From assembly GCA_902547315.1 (NCBI GenBank), contig CACCND010000004.1, positions 47,577 to 111,576 of the forward strand: a DNA stretch of 64,000 bases. The letters are read 5' to 3'. This DNA is from an uncultured Pelagibacteraceae bacterium (lineage in GTDB: Bacteria; Pseudomonadota; Alphaproteobacteria; Pelagibacterales; AG-422-B15). The position numbers were made by a program, and so were the translations under genes. The notes under the pieces were generated by a model. The model ran no database searches, was not told the origin of the DNA, and saw only the letters and a program-made list of their open reading frames with translations. This document shows, in pieces, positions 8,053 to 17,515 of the stretch. Position 1 is the stretch's first letter; the number at the start of each line of letters is the position of its first letter.

Positions 8053-10461
8053 TTATTGCCTTAAATTTTTACCGGTTTGGTCATAACAAGCATTATCAAC
8101 AATTGAGGCATTATAAAACTCTCCATTTATTTCAACTTGCAAAACTTCTTTGGATTTTAATAAATCATTGTTCAAGTATGCAAAAGCAATACTTTTTTGC
8201 ACATAGTGGCCGAAGCCTCCAGATGTTACATATCCGATACATACTTCATTCTGCATAACAGCTTCATTGCTAGTCACATCTATGTTGTCAGTTTCAATTA
8301 CCAAGGAAAATAATCTGTAATTGCTATCATCTTTAACTGCAGCGTCTTTACCAATAAAATCTTTATCCCAATTTATAAATGCAGAAAGGCCAGTTTCTTT
8401 TGGAGTATAGTCAGGTCTAAAATCTAGTGTCCATGCGCCCCAATTTTTTTCTAGTCTCATAGACATCAAAGCTCTTCCGCCAAAAGGTTTAATGTTGAAT
8501 TCTTCTCCTGCATCCTCAATAGCCTCATACAGCTTGATTTGATAGTGTGGAGCTACATATATTTCATATCCCAATTCTCCAGTAAATGACAACCGGTTGA
8601 CTAATGCAGGAACACCAGCAACAAACATTTGTCTAGAATCTCTAAATTTAAATGACTCATTAGAAACATCTTCTCTTACCAATAATTGCAGTAAATTTCT
8701 AGACTTTGGGCCAGAAATAGCAAGGCCGTGATAATCATCAGATCTGTTTTTATAAATGACCTCATATTGATCTAGATGTTGTTCAAACCATCGTCGATGC
8801 ATTTCCTGAGCGGCACCAGATCCATAAACCATAAAATGATTTTCACTAATACACGAAACTGTAAGGTCCCCATATAATTTACCTTTTTTAGATAGCATTG
8901 GACTTAGTGCTATGCGTCCAACTTTAGGTATTCTACCTGCCAAAATATAATCCAAAAATTTTCTTGAGTCTTTTCCCTTAAATTCATGTTTAGAAAAATT
9001 AGCAATCTCTGTTACTCCAACGTTTTCTCTTACATTTTTTACTTCATTTGAAACATAGTTATGGGATCGAGAGCGCTTGATAGTTGGTTCTTCGTAAGCA
9101 TCATCAGGATTATCAGCAAACCATAGAACATTTTCGAGTCCAAAGCTGTCACCCATAACTGCTCCCATGTTAACGAAGCGATCATATAAAGCTGTAGTTT
9201 TTTGTTTCCTTCCTTTTGGCAAAGTCTCATTTGGAAATGTCATAATAAATCTTCGTTCATAATTTTCAGATGATTTAATTGTTCCATAATGTGGAGATGC
9301 ATAATCACCAAACCGTGCGACATCCATCGCCCAAACATCTATGGAAGGTTCACCATCAATAATCCATTCTGCAATACATTTGCCAACACCTCCTCCTTGA
9401 CAGAACCCGGCCATAACACCGACTGCTACCCAATAATTTCTCATACCTGGAACTGGTCCAATGAGAGGATTTCCATCAGGACCAAATGTAAAAGGGCCGT
9501 TAATAATATTTTTAATTCCTGCTTTTTCCAAAGCTGGCATTCTCTCAAAACCAATGACTAATCGATCTTGAATATTTTCTAATTTTGGTTCCAACAGTTC
9601 ATGTCCAAAATCTAATGGGGTTCCCTGAACTTTCCAAGGAGTAGACTTATGTTCATATGTGCCAAGCAACATGCCTTGTCCTTCTTGTCTAAAATAGATA
9701 TTACCATCAAAATCAGTTCCAACTGGTAGCCTTGTTCCCTTAGGCATCGCTGCTATTTCTGGAATTGTATCAGTGATTAAATAATGATGCTCCATTGGCT
9801 GTACAGGCAAATTTAATCCAGCAAGTTTACTGACCTCTCTCGCCCAAAGTCCTGCAGCATTAATTACAATTTCTGTATGAATATTGCCCTTATCAGTAAA
9901 CACATCCCAGGTTCCATCTTCTCTTTGCTTAGTGTCTTTAACCTCAGTATTTGTGTAATAGTTAGCGCCATGAACTTTTGCAGATTTTGCAAATGCATAT
10001 GTGACACCTGATGGATCTACTTCTCCATCGATCGGATCCCACAAAGCTGAAATATATTTATTGGGATCGATAAGAGGATTTTTTTTTGCAACCTCCTCTA
10101 ATGAGATAAACTCTTGATCAAGACCCATATATCTGGCTTTTGTTCTTTCTCTTTTAAGATAATCAGACCAAACTTCATTAGAGGCTAAATAAAACCCTCC
10201 ACTTGGTTTAAAGCCAACTGAATGACCTGAAGTCTCTTCAATTTCCTTGTACAAGTTTATTGTATATGCCATCAGTCTGGATATGTTTGGATCTGAAGAA
10301 ATGACATGAACGTTTCCTGCGGCATGCCATGAGGATCCTGCTGTTAATTCTTTTCGCTCAAGGAGAACGCAGTCCTTCACCCCAAACTTTGCTAAATGGA
10401 AAAGAATAGAGCAACCTACAACTCCCCCGCCAATAACAACAACTTTAGCATGAGTTTGCAT
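8053..10461 (-). CDS. Dimethylglycine/sarcosine dehydrogenase-like flavoprotein with GcvT domain
   Basis: 802 aa in two parts. Residues about 1-400 are an FAD-dependent DAO-type oxidoreductase, with dinucleotide fold VVIGGGVVGCSILFHLAKFG and SSWHAAGN, whose His carries covalent FAD in dimethylglycine and sarcosine dehydrogenases. Residues about 430-800 are a GcvT/aminomethyltransferase-like tetrahydrofolate domain. Such fusions oxidatively remove an N-methyl group and pass the carbon to folate. Two bases separate it from the BHMT gene upstream, which would supply dimethylglycine, so DMGDH is the favoured role; sarcosine dehydrogenase is possible. The C-terminal fold is shared with DMSP demethylase DmdA, but the fused flavoprotein argues against that. 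Confidence 0.85.
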   Translation of the reverse strand: MQTHAKVVVIGGGVVGCSILFHLAKFGVKDCVLLERKELTAGSSWHAAGNVHVISSDPNISRLMAYTINLYKEIEETSGHSVGFKPSGGFYLASNEVWSDYLKRERTKARYMGLDQEFISLEEVAKKNPLIDPNKYISALWDPIDGEVDPSGVTYAFAKSAKVHGANYYTNTEVKDTKQREDGTWDVFTDKGNIHTEIVINAAGLWAREVSKLAGLNLPVQPMEHHYLITDTIPEIAAMPKGTRLPVGTDFDGNIYFRQEGQGMLLGTYEHKSTPWKVQGTPLDFGHELLEPKLENIQDRLVIGFERMPALEKAGIKNIINGPFTFGPDGNPLIGPVPGMRNYWVAVGVMAGFCQGGGVGKCIAEWIIDGEPSIDVWAMDVARFGDYASPHYGTIKSSENYERRFIMTFPNETLPKGRKQKTTALYDRFVNMGAVMGDSFGLENVLWFADNPDDAYEEPTIKRSRSHNYVSNEVKNVRENVGVTEIANFSKHEFKGKDSRKFLDYILAGRIPKVGRIALSPMLSKKGKLYGDLTVSCISENHFMVYGSGAAQEMHRRWFEQHLDQYEVIYKNRSDDYHGLAISGPKSRNLLQLLVREDVSNESFKFRDSRQMFVAGVPALVNRLSFTGELGYEIYVAPHYQIKLYEAIEDAGEEFNIKPFGGRALMSMRLEKNWGAWTLDFRPDYTPKETGLSAFINWDKDFIGKDAAVKDDSNYRLFSLVIETDNIDVTSNEAVMQNEVCIGYVTSGGFGHYVQKSIAFAYLNNDLLKSKEVLQVEINGEFYNASIVDNACYDQTGKNLRQ

Positions 10462-10463
10462 TC

Positions 10464-11504
10464 TTAAGGTGTGAATTCTTTATTTACCTGCTTAAGAGTT
10501 TCGTCTGTTCCATGGTGAAAATGTTTTCTCATGTCCGGCATATATTTCATCGAAATTGGTTTTTTACCAACTGCAACTGACATTTCTCTCACGTGATGTG
10601 CTTCGGCGCCACAACAAATTCCAATAAAGTTGATATTTTTTTCCATACAGTCTGCAGCAAATTTAGCCATTTCAAAACGATTACAAAAAAGATTATCCAA
10701 GGCTACAGGAAATGCATTATTTCCAGGAATACAATCACATCCATCATCAGAAATATTTAAAAAACCAGGTTCCTTTTCTGTTGTTCGATAAGGCACTGGC
10801 AATCCAGCAACATGGCAAGATACTTTATCTCTTACTTTTTCTAGAAGTTTCATAGTCATATCTGGCCCTCTATAACAGTTTAAACCAACGACATTTGCAC
10901 CCAAGTCTTCCATCATTTTACATGCATCTTCAGGTGTATGTCCTTCTCTTGTCTTATCTCCCCTGGGTATCGCAAAATTTGTAACTGCAATCATGCCTTC
11001 ATCTTTGATTGCTTTTAGAGCAATTTTCATTTCCTCAGTCCAATTAATTGTCTCAGCGACAATAAAATCAACTCCCGCTTCCTTTGCCCACGCCACTTGT
11101 TCCTCATACATTTTCTGACATTGAATAAGAGATTGTTTATCATTTGGATCATAAATATTTGTATTTGCTACATCTCCACAAACCATAAGATCTAAATCTT
11201 TATATTCATTAGCTGCATCTTTTGCAATTTGAAGAGCATTTTTCTGTAAAGACTCTAATAAATGTTCTTTCCCAATTATTCTTAATTTTTCTCTATGGCC
11301 ATAATAAGTGAAAGCTTGGACAACATCAGATCCTGCTCTTATAAATTCTCTATGTAATTGAGTAACAACTTCTGGGTGCTCTAAAACAACTTCAGGAACA
11401 AATCCTCCTGCGGATAAGTAACCTCTTCGTTCCATGGCGAATAAATAACCTTCAGCACAAATGATTGGTCCCTCATTTAATCTCGTTATCAGATCTTTTT
11501 TCAT
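10464..11504 (-). CDS. bhmt: Betaine-homocysteine S-methyltransferase
   Basis: 346 aa, homocysteine S-methyltransferase fold. The zinc-binding cysteines are present as GLNCYRGP (about residue 215) and GICCGAEAHHVREM near the C-terminus, matching BHMT (GvNC and GGCCG..P.HIR). It transfers a methyl group from glycine betaine to homocysteine, giving dimethylglycine and methionine. Context agrees: the next gene, two bases on, is a dimethylglycine dehydrogenase-like enzyme. Some homologues may accept DMSP as methyl donor, relevant because dddP is directly upstream. It has its own putative promoter and a good AGGAG ribosome site seven bases before the ATG. Confidence 0.87.
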   Translation of the reverse strand: MKKDLITRLNEGPIICAEGYLFAMERRGYLSAGGFVPEVVLEHPEVVTQLHREFIRAGSDVVQAFTYYGHREKLRIIGKEHLLESLQKNALQIAKDAANEYKDLDLMVCGDVANTNIYDPNDKQSLIQCQKMYEEQVAWAKEAGVDFIVAETINWTEEMKIALKAIKDEGMIAVTNFAIPRGDKTREGHTPEDACKMMEDLGANVVGLNCYRGPDMTMKLLEKVRDKVSCHVAGLPVPYRTTEKEPGFLNISDDGCDCIPGNNAFPVALDNLFCNRFEMAKFAADCMEKNINFIGICCGAEAHHVREMSVAVGKKPISMKYMPDMRKHFHHGTDETLKQVNKEFTP

Positions 11505-11541
11505 GAATGCACTCCTAATTTATTCAAACAATAAATAAAAA

Positions 11542-11569
11542 ATTATACCTAATTTAATATTCTGTCGAA
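11542..11569 (-). promoter_or_regulatory. Putative sigma-70 promoter for BHMT-DMGDH
   Basis: On the minus strand, TTCGAC (11564-11569) and a perfect TATAAT (11542-11547) are 16 bases apart in the 111-base gap between dddP and the BHMT gene. This suggests BHMT and DMGDH can be transcribed independently of dddP. Confidence 0.5.
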
Positions 11570-11615
11570 TTAAAAAAATGACAAGGCTATTCTTTTTTGG
11601 AATGAATAAGCATTT

Positions 11616-12986
11616 CTAATTTGAAAACAAACGCTCATCAAGCGGATAAGTAGAAATCGTTTCGTAACCATTATTTGTTACGACACCCTGATCCTCAAGC
11701 TTGACCATGTGGTCCCCATTAACTTCACCCACCAAAGCCTCGACACAAAGAGTCAGTCCTGGTTCCAGAACAGCGTCAAAGGCATTTTTAACCAAACGGT
11801 CTGGGTAGGCGATCAATGGCCATTCGTCACACATCCCGACACCATGCATAGGTGATGAATACTTGAGCGCCTGATACTTGTCCTGCAACACGTGCAAAGA
11901 ATGAGTTAAGTCTTCCATGTGGAGGCCGGGCTTGAGAAGCCTTGTGTTATAGCGAATGTGTTCTACTGCCTCTGCATAACTCTCGCGCATATTAGCTGGC
12001 GCTAAACTATCTCCAATCCACCAGGTACGACTGAGATCTGCACAAATCCCATAGGGGCCGATCAAATCAGTATCAAAAGCAAGAATTTCGTTCTCAGATA
12101 TGATCCTTGGCCCACATTCTTGAAACCATGGGTTGGTGCGTGGCCCTGAAGTAAGCAGTCTTGTCTCAATCCACTCGCCACCTCTTTTAATATTTTCTGC
12201 ATGAAGTACCGCCCAAACATCATCCTCTGTCACACCACCTTTTGGAATTTCTGCGCGTGCAAACTCCTCCATAACTGCCATCGAGCGTTCACAAGAATAA
12301 ATAGAACAGCGCATTGCTCGTAATTCGTGCTCGGTTTTGATAGCTCGTGCACGTTCTGTCACTTCCTCACCGTCACAGTACTCAAGCCCTGCTCGACGGA
12401 CCGCATCTAAACCTGCAGGCTGAATTTTGTCTATACCGACTTGTGTACAACCTGGAGCGTGAGTGGCAATTAAGTCTAGTACCTCAGCTGCGAAAGCGTC
12501 AGCTGCTGGCCCAATCCGGTCACCACGGGCGAAGTAAAACATGTCCGCACCTGAGCGGCTCTCCCGAACAAGTGGATTGTATTGGGCGAGGAATGGTGCG
12601 TTTTTATAATCCCAGAGTACCATATACCCATCAGCACAAAGCAAGCACGCCCGGAACGGATTGTGGGTGTTCCACAACTGCATATTTGTCGTGTCAGTTG
12701 CATAACGAATATTAAGGGGATCAAACATCAATAAGCCCCCATAACCCCTGGCTACAATTGCATCAGTCAAGCGTTTGTGTCTGGCTTTGCGCATCTCAGT
12801 CAGATCTGGCAATATAAGCCCTGCATCTTGCCATTCAGCATAGGCTAATGCAGTTGGGCCAATTTCGACACGATCGCCATCATTGATTGTTCCATCGCCC
12901 AGATGCACCCCCTGGCTTGGGTCTATCTTATGATTATCGCTGTAGTAATTATTTATATTTGGTAATATTTTACGATTTATCTTCAT
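11616..12986 (-). CDS. dddP: DMSP lyase DddP (M24 metallopeptidase fold)
   Basis: 456 aa. Residues about 15-450 closely follow DddP: KIDPSQGVHLGDGTINDGDR, then GGLLMFDPLNIRYATDTTNMQLWNTHNPFRA (given here in two parts: GGLLMFDPLNIRYAT and NMQLWNTHNPF), then ENIKRGGEWIETRLL. Metal ligands of the M24 fold are visible: two Asp in AFDTDLIGPYG, Asp in ADLSRTWW, His in MHGVGMCDEWP, Glu in CVEALVGE and Glu in KLEDQG. DddP cleaves DMSP to dimethyl sulfide and acrylate. The body is near 50 percent GC (30 of 60 at 11761-11820) while neighbours are near 30 percent, so it looks recently transferred. It sits nine bases after the hydroxylase gene, inside that operon. Confidence 0.9.
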   Translation of the reverse strand: MKINRKILPNINNYYSDNHKIDPSQGVHLGDGTINDGDRVEIGPTALAYAEWQDAGLILPDLTEMRKARHKRLTDAIVARGYGGLLMFDPLNIRYATDTTNMQLWNTHNPFRACLLCADGYMVLWDYKNAPFLAQYNPLVRESRSGADMFYFARGDRIGPAADAFAAEVLDLIATHAPGCTQVGIDKIQPAGLDAVRRAGLEYCDGEEVTERARAIKTEHELRAMRCSIYSCERSMAVMEEFARAEIPKGGVTEDDVWAVLHAENIKRGGEWIETRLLTSGPRTNPWFQECGPRIISENEILAFDTDLIGPYGICADLSRTWWIGDSLAPANMRESYAEAVEHIRYNTRLLKPGLHMEDLTHSLHVLQDKYQALKYSSPMHGVGMCDEWPLIAYPDRLVKNAFDAVLEPGLTLCVEALVGEVNGDHMVKLEDQGVVTNNGYETISTYPLDERLFSN

Positions 12987-12994
12987 TTTATTAA

Positions 12995-14137
12995 TTAAGG
13001 ATTAATTCTATTCAAATAATTTAATCTACCTACGATCTCATCCCTATCAATATAATATCCTTGGAGGTGTCTATTACCTGAATTGGCATCGTATTCTTTT
13101 CTGCCATGCAAGACTCTTCTGTTATTAAAGCTAAAAATATCTCCAGCTTCTAATCTAAAATTGATTTCAAACATAGGGTCATGTAGCAATGAAAGAAGTT
13201 TACGATATGCTTCATAGAAGCTATCCATAACTTCAGGACTGCAATCCATTATTCCCATATAAGCAACGCTGAACCGTATATCATTAAAATCATTGTTGTG
13301 ATCTAGAGTAAATATGGGTTTATGCATTACTCTAATTGTGTTTGCGGTGTAATCTCTATTTACAAATTTTACAGGTGTATCAAGAAGAATCTTGAAATAT
13401 TCAGTAAAATTTTCTTTCATATAGCTTGCAACTTTAAATCCATCTAACGCAACTGATTCACCACCGGTTGCATCGTTTATTAAACAATGAAGGAACTGGT
13501 AGCCAGGAGCAATTTCATAATATGGTAAGTCGATGTGATTTCTTAGAGCTGCAGCTGTATATGCTGAATTATTTGGATTAGGAATGTCGATTACTTCAAA
13601 TGGTGTTTTAAAAAAAGTTTCTCTATGATGACTTATATTAGATAGAACATCAAAACCTGACTCTTTTTCAGTGGGTGCATTTTTTACAATTGAAATGCCC
13701 TTATAGTGAAGTTGTTCTAACCATTTTTTTATTCCTTCATCTCCACTAATGATTTCTTGATAATCTATTTGAATATCTTCAAAATTTGATTGCATACTAT
13801 TATCCCACAAAAAATAAGGTGAACTATATTTTTTCTTACTTTTCATCGTGTAACAGTTATGTCGAAGCCATTCGACGTCATAGTGACTTATATGGCCTCC
13901 TTCACTCCACTCAATCTCCAACTGCCCTTTATCATTTATTGTAAACGCTTTTGGGTAAATATTTTCTGAAACATTTAGCAAGTTAAAGGTTCTCTCCCTT
14001 GCAGTAGGGTGAACTTCTGATGGACAATTATCCCTTAACCATAAAAAATTAAATTTACTCTGCTCACCATCACTCCAATCAATTAGAATCGATTTACCAT
14101 TCTTTTTTAATGATGATATTGATGGATTCTCATTCAT
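12995..14137 (-). CDS. Gamma-butyrobetaine hydroxylase-like 2OG-Fe(II) dioxygenase
   Basis: 380 aa. The N-terminal DUF971-like domain has FLWLRDNCPSEVHPTARER and WLRHNCY, typical of gamma-butyrobetaine hydroxylases. The TauD-fold catalytic domain shows an HxD iron motif (RNHIDLPY) around residue 200, a distal His in NRRVLHGRKEY and the 2OG-binding Arg in GNRHLQGYYID. It should convert gamma-butyrobetaine to L-carnitine using oxygen and 2-oxoglutarate. The next genes upstream, carnitine dehydrogenase and a beta-keto acid cleavage enzyme, fit this. A trimethyllysine or phosphonate substrate remains possible, since a second paralogue lies at 19473-20567. Confidence 0.82.
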   Translation of the reverse strand: MNENPSISSLKKNGKSILIDWSDGEQSKFNFLWLRDNCPSEVHPTARERTFNLLNVSENIYPKAFTINDKGQLEIEWSEGGHISHYDVEWLRHNCYTMKSKKKYSSPYFLWDNSMQSNFEDIQIDYQEIISGDEGIKKWLEQLHYKGISIVKNAPTEKESGFDVLSNISHHRETFFKTPFEVIDIPNPNNSAYTAAALRNHIDLPYYEIAPGYQFLHCLINDATGGESVALDGFKVASYMKENFTEYFKILLDTPVKFVNRDYTANTIRVMHKPIFTLDHNNDFNDIRFSVAYMGIMDCSPEVMDSFYEAYRKLLSLLHDPMFEINFRLEAGDIFSFNNRRVLHGRKEYDANSGNRHLQGYYIDRDEIVGRLNYLNRINP

Positions 14138-14140
14138 ATC

Positions 14141-15115
14141 TTATTTAAATGTATTATATTTTCTGTCCCAATTCGGAAACTTACCTTTTTGATTCTTATT
14201 TAAAGTTTTCATAATTTCAATCAAAAACAAATCTCTTTGTTTTTCTAATTCTTTAATATTGAATTTTCCTGCTTGTTTTTTTGTTCCTGAAACCATTGCT
14301 TTTTTAAGTTTGTTGGTTAATTCAGGTGCTTTCAATTTTGTCCAAGGAAGCTTCAGTGCAGGACCAAATTGTTCCAGCATGTGTTTCATGCCAGTTTCTC
14401 CGCCAGCTAAATGGAACGTTAAACAAACCCCCATAAAAGCCCATCTCAATCCAGGACCATAAACAATTGCATCATCAACTTCATCCGTTGATGCTACCCC
14501 GTCATTTATAATATGTAAGGCTTCACGCCACAGTGCTTCTTGGAGTCTGTCTGAAATATATCCTTCTATTTCTTTTTGAACAATAAGTGGTCGCATTCCA
14601 ATATGTTCATATAATTTTTTTAATTTTTTAACACTTATTTGAGTAGTTTTCTTGCCAGCTACAATCTCTACCAGCGGTAACAAGTATACAGGATTAAATG
14701 GATGTCCTATTAAAACTCTCTCAGGAAACTTACAAGCCGATTGAATTTTAGATGGTAATAAGCCTGACGAACTAGAGGCGATTATAACTCTCTTATCAAC
14801 TAGATTATCAATTTGTTTGAGTATATTTTTTTTAATCTTTTCGTTTTCTGGTGCATTCTCTTGAACAAAAGTTGTGTCTTTCAAAGCACTAGGTAATTTT
14901 GAATAGACTTTAAGATTTCTTAATGAGGCATTTCTATTCAAACCAATTTTCTTTAAGCTTTTAAAAGCAGTTCGAACATTTATTTTTAGCTGCTCACGTG
15001 AAACACTATTAGGGTCATATGCTTTTACAGTATAACCTTTAGCTAGAAATCTTGCAGTCCAGCCTGCACCAATTACTCCAGTACCTACAATAGTGATGAC
15101 TTTATTTTGTTTCAA
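14141..15115 (-). CDS. lcdH: L-carnitine 3-dehydrogenase (3-hydroxyacyl-CoA dehydrogenase family)
   Basis: 324 aa. An N-terminal Rossmann motif, [19 protein letters not shown], is followed by a 3-hydroxyacyl-CoA dehydrogenase domain with SSSSGLLPS and [16 protein letters not shown]. The C-terminal helical domain contains [11 protein letters not shown], characteristic of carnitine dehydrogenases. It oxidises L-carnitine to 3-dehydrocarnitine with NAD. Many homologues carry a fused C-terminal thioesterase for betainyl-CoA; this one ends without it. The TTG start overlaps the upstream BKACE stop by four bases, indicating translational coupling. GBBH follows after a three-base gap. Confidence 0.82.
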   Translation of the reverse strand: MKQNKVITIVGTGVIGAGWTARFLAKGYTVKAYDPNSVSREQLKINVRTAFKSLKKIGLNRNASLRNLKVYSKLPSALKDTTFVQENAPENEKIKKNILKQIDNLVDKRVIIASSSSGLLPSKIQSACKFPERVLIGHPFNPVYLLPLVEIVAGKKTTQISVKKLKKLYEHIGMRPLIVQKEIEGYISDRLQEALWREALHIINDGVASTDEVDDAIVYGPGLRWAFMGVCLTFHLAGGETGMKHMLEQFGPALKLPWTKLKAPELTNKLKKAMVSGTKKQAGKFNIKELEKQRDLFLIEIMKTLNKNQKGKFPNWDRKYNTFK

Positions 15116-15996
15116 ACTTTAAGCCCAAGTTTTTTTCTGGCTTCATCTGGCCCCATAACATTAGCACCTAGATTACTAATTATTGTTGTCGCTTTTTCAA
15201 CAAGTTGACCGTTTGAAGCGTATACGCCTTTTTCAAGATATAAGTTGTCTTCAAGACCAACTCTAACATTGCCGCCCAAGAGAACCGCTTGAGCAACCAT
15301 CGGCATTTGATGAACTCCAATTCCAAAAGCTGCCCAGTTACTGCCCGATGGTAGCATGTCTACCATGTTTTTCATTGAACCGGTATTAGCTGGTGCCCCA
15401 TAGGGAATGCCAAGACAAATTTGAAATAGAGGAGGGCTATCAAGCAACCCCTCATCGTACATTTGATTTGCAAACCACATATGCCCTGTATCAAAAACTT
15501 CTAATTCAGGTTTTACGCCTAATTCTTGTATTCTTTTTGCACCAATTCTTAATTGTTCAGGAGTACTAACATAAATCATGTTGCCATCACCAAAATTAAG
15601 ACTTCCACAATCAAGGGAACATATATCTGGTAATATTTCTTCAACGTGACTTAGTCTTTCAATAGCATTAACAAAATCAGTATTAGGTCCAAACTTTAAT
15701 AGATCATCCTCAGGTCCAATTTCTATATCACCGCCCATACCACTGGTAAGATTTATTATGACATTTGTGCCACTATCTTTTATGCGGCTCACAACCTCTT
15801 TATAAAGCTCATCGTCTCTTGATCCCTTTCCTGTATTTAAATCTCTGACATGGATATGCGCTATGGCAGCTCCAGCTGACGCTGCTTCAATTGCTGCATT
15901 AGCAATTTGCTCTGGGGTTACTGGTATGTTTGGATGTTTGTTGACCGTATCTCCTGATCCAGTAACTGCACATGAAATAATGACGTCTCTGTTCAT
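15112..15996 (-). CDS. Beta-keto acid cleavage enzyme (BKACE, DUF849), probable dehydrocarnitine cleavage
   Basis: 294 aa TIM-barrel family. The zinc site is visible as AHIHVRD around residue 48, with TSGMGGD and the family motif [10 protein letters not shown] at the N-terminus. BKACEs condense a beta-keto acid with acetyl-CoA, releasing acetoacetate and a new acyl-CoA. Being first in an operon with carnitine dehydrogenase and gamma-butyrobetaine hydroxylase, its substrate is most likely 3-dehydrocarnitine, giving betainyl-CoA plus acetoacetate. Acetoacetyl-CoA synthetase is encoded divergently nearby. A good AAGGAAA ribosome site precedes the ATG. A regulatory palindrome lies 41 bases upstream. 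Confidence 0.83.
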   Translation of the reverse strand: MNRDVIISCAVTGSGDTVNKHPNIPVTPEQIANAAIEAASAGAAIAHIHVRDLNTGKGSRDDELYKEVVSRIKDSGTNVIINLTSGMGGDIEIGPEDDLLKFGPNTDFVNAIERLSHVEEILPDICSLDCGSLNFGDGNMIYVSTPEQLRIGAKRIQELGVKPELEVFDTGHMWFANQMYDEGLLDSPPLFQICLGIPYGAPANTGSMKNMVDMLPSGSNWAAFGIGVHQMPMVAQAVLLGGNVRVGLEDNLYLEKGVYASNGQLVEKATTIISNLGANVMGPDEARKKLGLKV

Positions 15997-16036
15997 ATTT
16001 CCTTTACTAGTGAAAAAAAAATTAATTTACAATTAC

Positions 16037-16050
16037 CATACTATAGTATG
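16037..16050. promoter_or_regulatory. 14-bp perfect palindrome in divergent promoter region
   Basis: CATACTATAGTATG is perfectly self-complementary and lies in the 69-base gap between the divergent BKACE and aldehyde dehydrogenase starts. It is flanked by ATTA on the left and TAAT on the right, extending the dyad with one extra base. A TATAGT -10-like hexamer lies within it on both strands. It is a good candidate operator for a GntR- or TetR-type regulator controlling both transcription units. Confidence 0.6.
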
Positions 16051-16065
16051 TAATCATCATCTGAA

Positions 16066-17490
16066 ATGCAAAATCTACAAAAATTTTATATTGATGGTCA
16101 ATGGGTAGCGCCACAATCTAGTAAAAAAATGCCTGTACTAAATCCAGCCACAGAGGAAGTTATCGGTGAAGTCATATTAGGTAATGAAGAAGATGTAAAT
16201 ATCGCAGTAAAGGCCGCTAAAAATGCATTTATAAGTTTTTCAAAAACTTCTAAAGATGAGAGAATGAATATTTTGAAAAATATACGAAAAATTTCAGAAG
16301 AAAGATTTGATGACTTAGCTGATGCTATGACAACGGAGATGGGTGCACCAAGAAAAATGTCACGTGAAGCCCAAGCTGATGCAGCTATAGGTCATTTGGA
16401 TGGTTTTATTAGCGCATTAGAAAAACATGAAGAAAAAATCGAGTTATCTAATACAGATATTTTATTAAAAGAACCAATTGGAGTATGTGGTCTAATCACC
16501 CCATGGAATTGGCCAATAAATCAAATCACATTAAAAGTTTTGCCAGTCATTGCAACTGGTTGTACTTGTATTTTAAAACCATCAGAACATACGCCATTAT
16601 CAGCAATGGTTTATGCCGAAATACTAGATAAAGCTGGTGTCCCTGCAGGTGTTTTCAATTTAGTTCATGGTGATGGTGAGGGTGTGGGCATAGCCATGTC
16701 AAGACATCCGGATATTGAGATGATGTCGTTTACCGGCTCTAAAAGAGGTGGAAAGTCGGTCACAATAGAGTCTGCTGAAACTGTCAAAAAAGTTACACTT
16801 GAGCTTGGAGGCAAGTCACCAAATTTAGTTTTTGCAGATTGTGATCTTGAGGAAAAAGTAACCGCATCTGTAAATGAATGTATGTTTAACACTGGCCAAT
16901 CATGTGACGCTCCTACCAGATTACTGGTTGAAAAAAAATGCTACGATGAAGTTGTTACAATTGCAAAAAAGGCGGCTGTACAAATAAAAGTTGGAGACCC
17001 ACAAGAGGATGGAGATCATCTAGGCCCTTTATTTGATAAAATCCAATTTGATAGAGTTCAAAACATGATTCAGGTAGGCATAGATGAAGGTGCCGAACTG
17101 CTAGTTGGTGGACTGGGTAAACCTGACGGGTTAGAAAAAGGTTGGTTTACTAAACCAACAATATTCGTAAATGTTAATAACAGCATGCGAGTAGCTCAAG
17201 AAGAGATCTTTGGCCCCGTACTTGTAATAATTCCATTTGAAGATGAAAAAGAAGCCATCGAAATAGCTAATGATACGCCTTACGGACTTGCCGCATATTT
17301 ACAAACAGGCGACACCGATAGAGCAGAGAGAGTTTCAAGACAACTTAGAGCTGGCGGTGTTCATGTAAACGGAGGCGGTTACAACTACGGCTCTCCTTTT
17401 GGCGGTTATAAAGAGTCAGGAAATGGTCGCGAAGGTGGTGATATGGGGCTTGAAGATTATCTTGAAACAAAAGCATTACATATTGCTTAA
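16066..17490 (+). CDS. NAD-dependent aldehyde dehydrogenase
   Basis: 474 aa, full-length ALDH superfamily. It shows the oxyanion Asn segment TPWNWPINQ, the cofactor motif FTGSKRGGK, catalytic Glu in LELGGKSPN and catalytic Cys in NTGQSCDAP, then EEIFGPVL and SPFGGYKESGNGREGG. The substrate is not readable. Context suggests a trimethylamino aldehyde: betaine aldehyde (partner of BetA) or trimethylaminobutyraldehyde (feeding gamma-butyrobetaine). The second is attractive because the divergent operon degrades gamma-butyrobetaine. It is first in a plus-strand operon with acetoacetyl-CoA synthetase 25 bases on. Confidence 0.8.
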   Translation: MQNLQKFYIDGQWVAPQSSKKMPVLNPATEEVIGEVILGNEEDVNIAVKAAKNAFISFSKTSKDERMNILKNIRKISEERFDDLADAMTTEMGAPRKMSREAQADAAIGHLDGFISALEKHEEKIELSNTDILLKEPIGVCGLITPWNWPINQITLKVLPVIATGCTCILKPSEHTPLSAMVYAEILDKAGVPAGVFNLVHGDGEGVGIAMSRHPDIEMMSFTGSKRGGKSVTIESAETVKKVTLELGGKSPNLVFADCDLEEKVTASVNECMFNTGQSCDAPTRLLVEKKCYDEVVTIAKKAAVQIKVGDPQEDGDHLGPLFDKIQFDRVQNMIQVGIDEGAELLVGGLGKPDGLEKGWFTKPTIFVNVNNSMRVAQEEIFGPVLVIIPFEDEKEAIEIANDTPYGLAAYLQTGDTDRAERVSRQLRAGGVHVNGGGYNYGSPFGGYKESGNGREGGDMGLEDYLETKALHIA

Positions 17491-17515
17491 AATTTAATTC
17501 AAAGCAGTAAAATTT

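Noticed and set aside
8053..10461. DMSP demethylase DmdA
   Set aside because: The GcvT-like half resembles DmdA's fold, but the protein is a fusion with a covalent-FAD dehydrogenase and pairs with BHMT, fitting dimethylglycine dehydrogenase.
11505..11615. Insertion-sequence remnant beside dddP
   Set aside because: No inverted repeats, target duplication or transposase fragment; only a promoter-like pair and a weak bulged hairpin are visible.
12347..12715. 122-aa plus-strand frame opposite dddP
   Set aside because: Shadow of the GC-richer dddP gene; no recognisable domain and no ribosome site.
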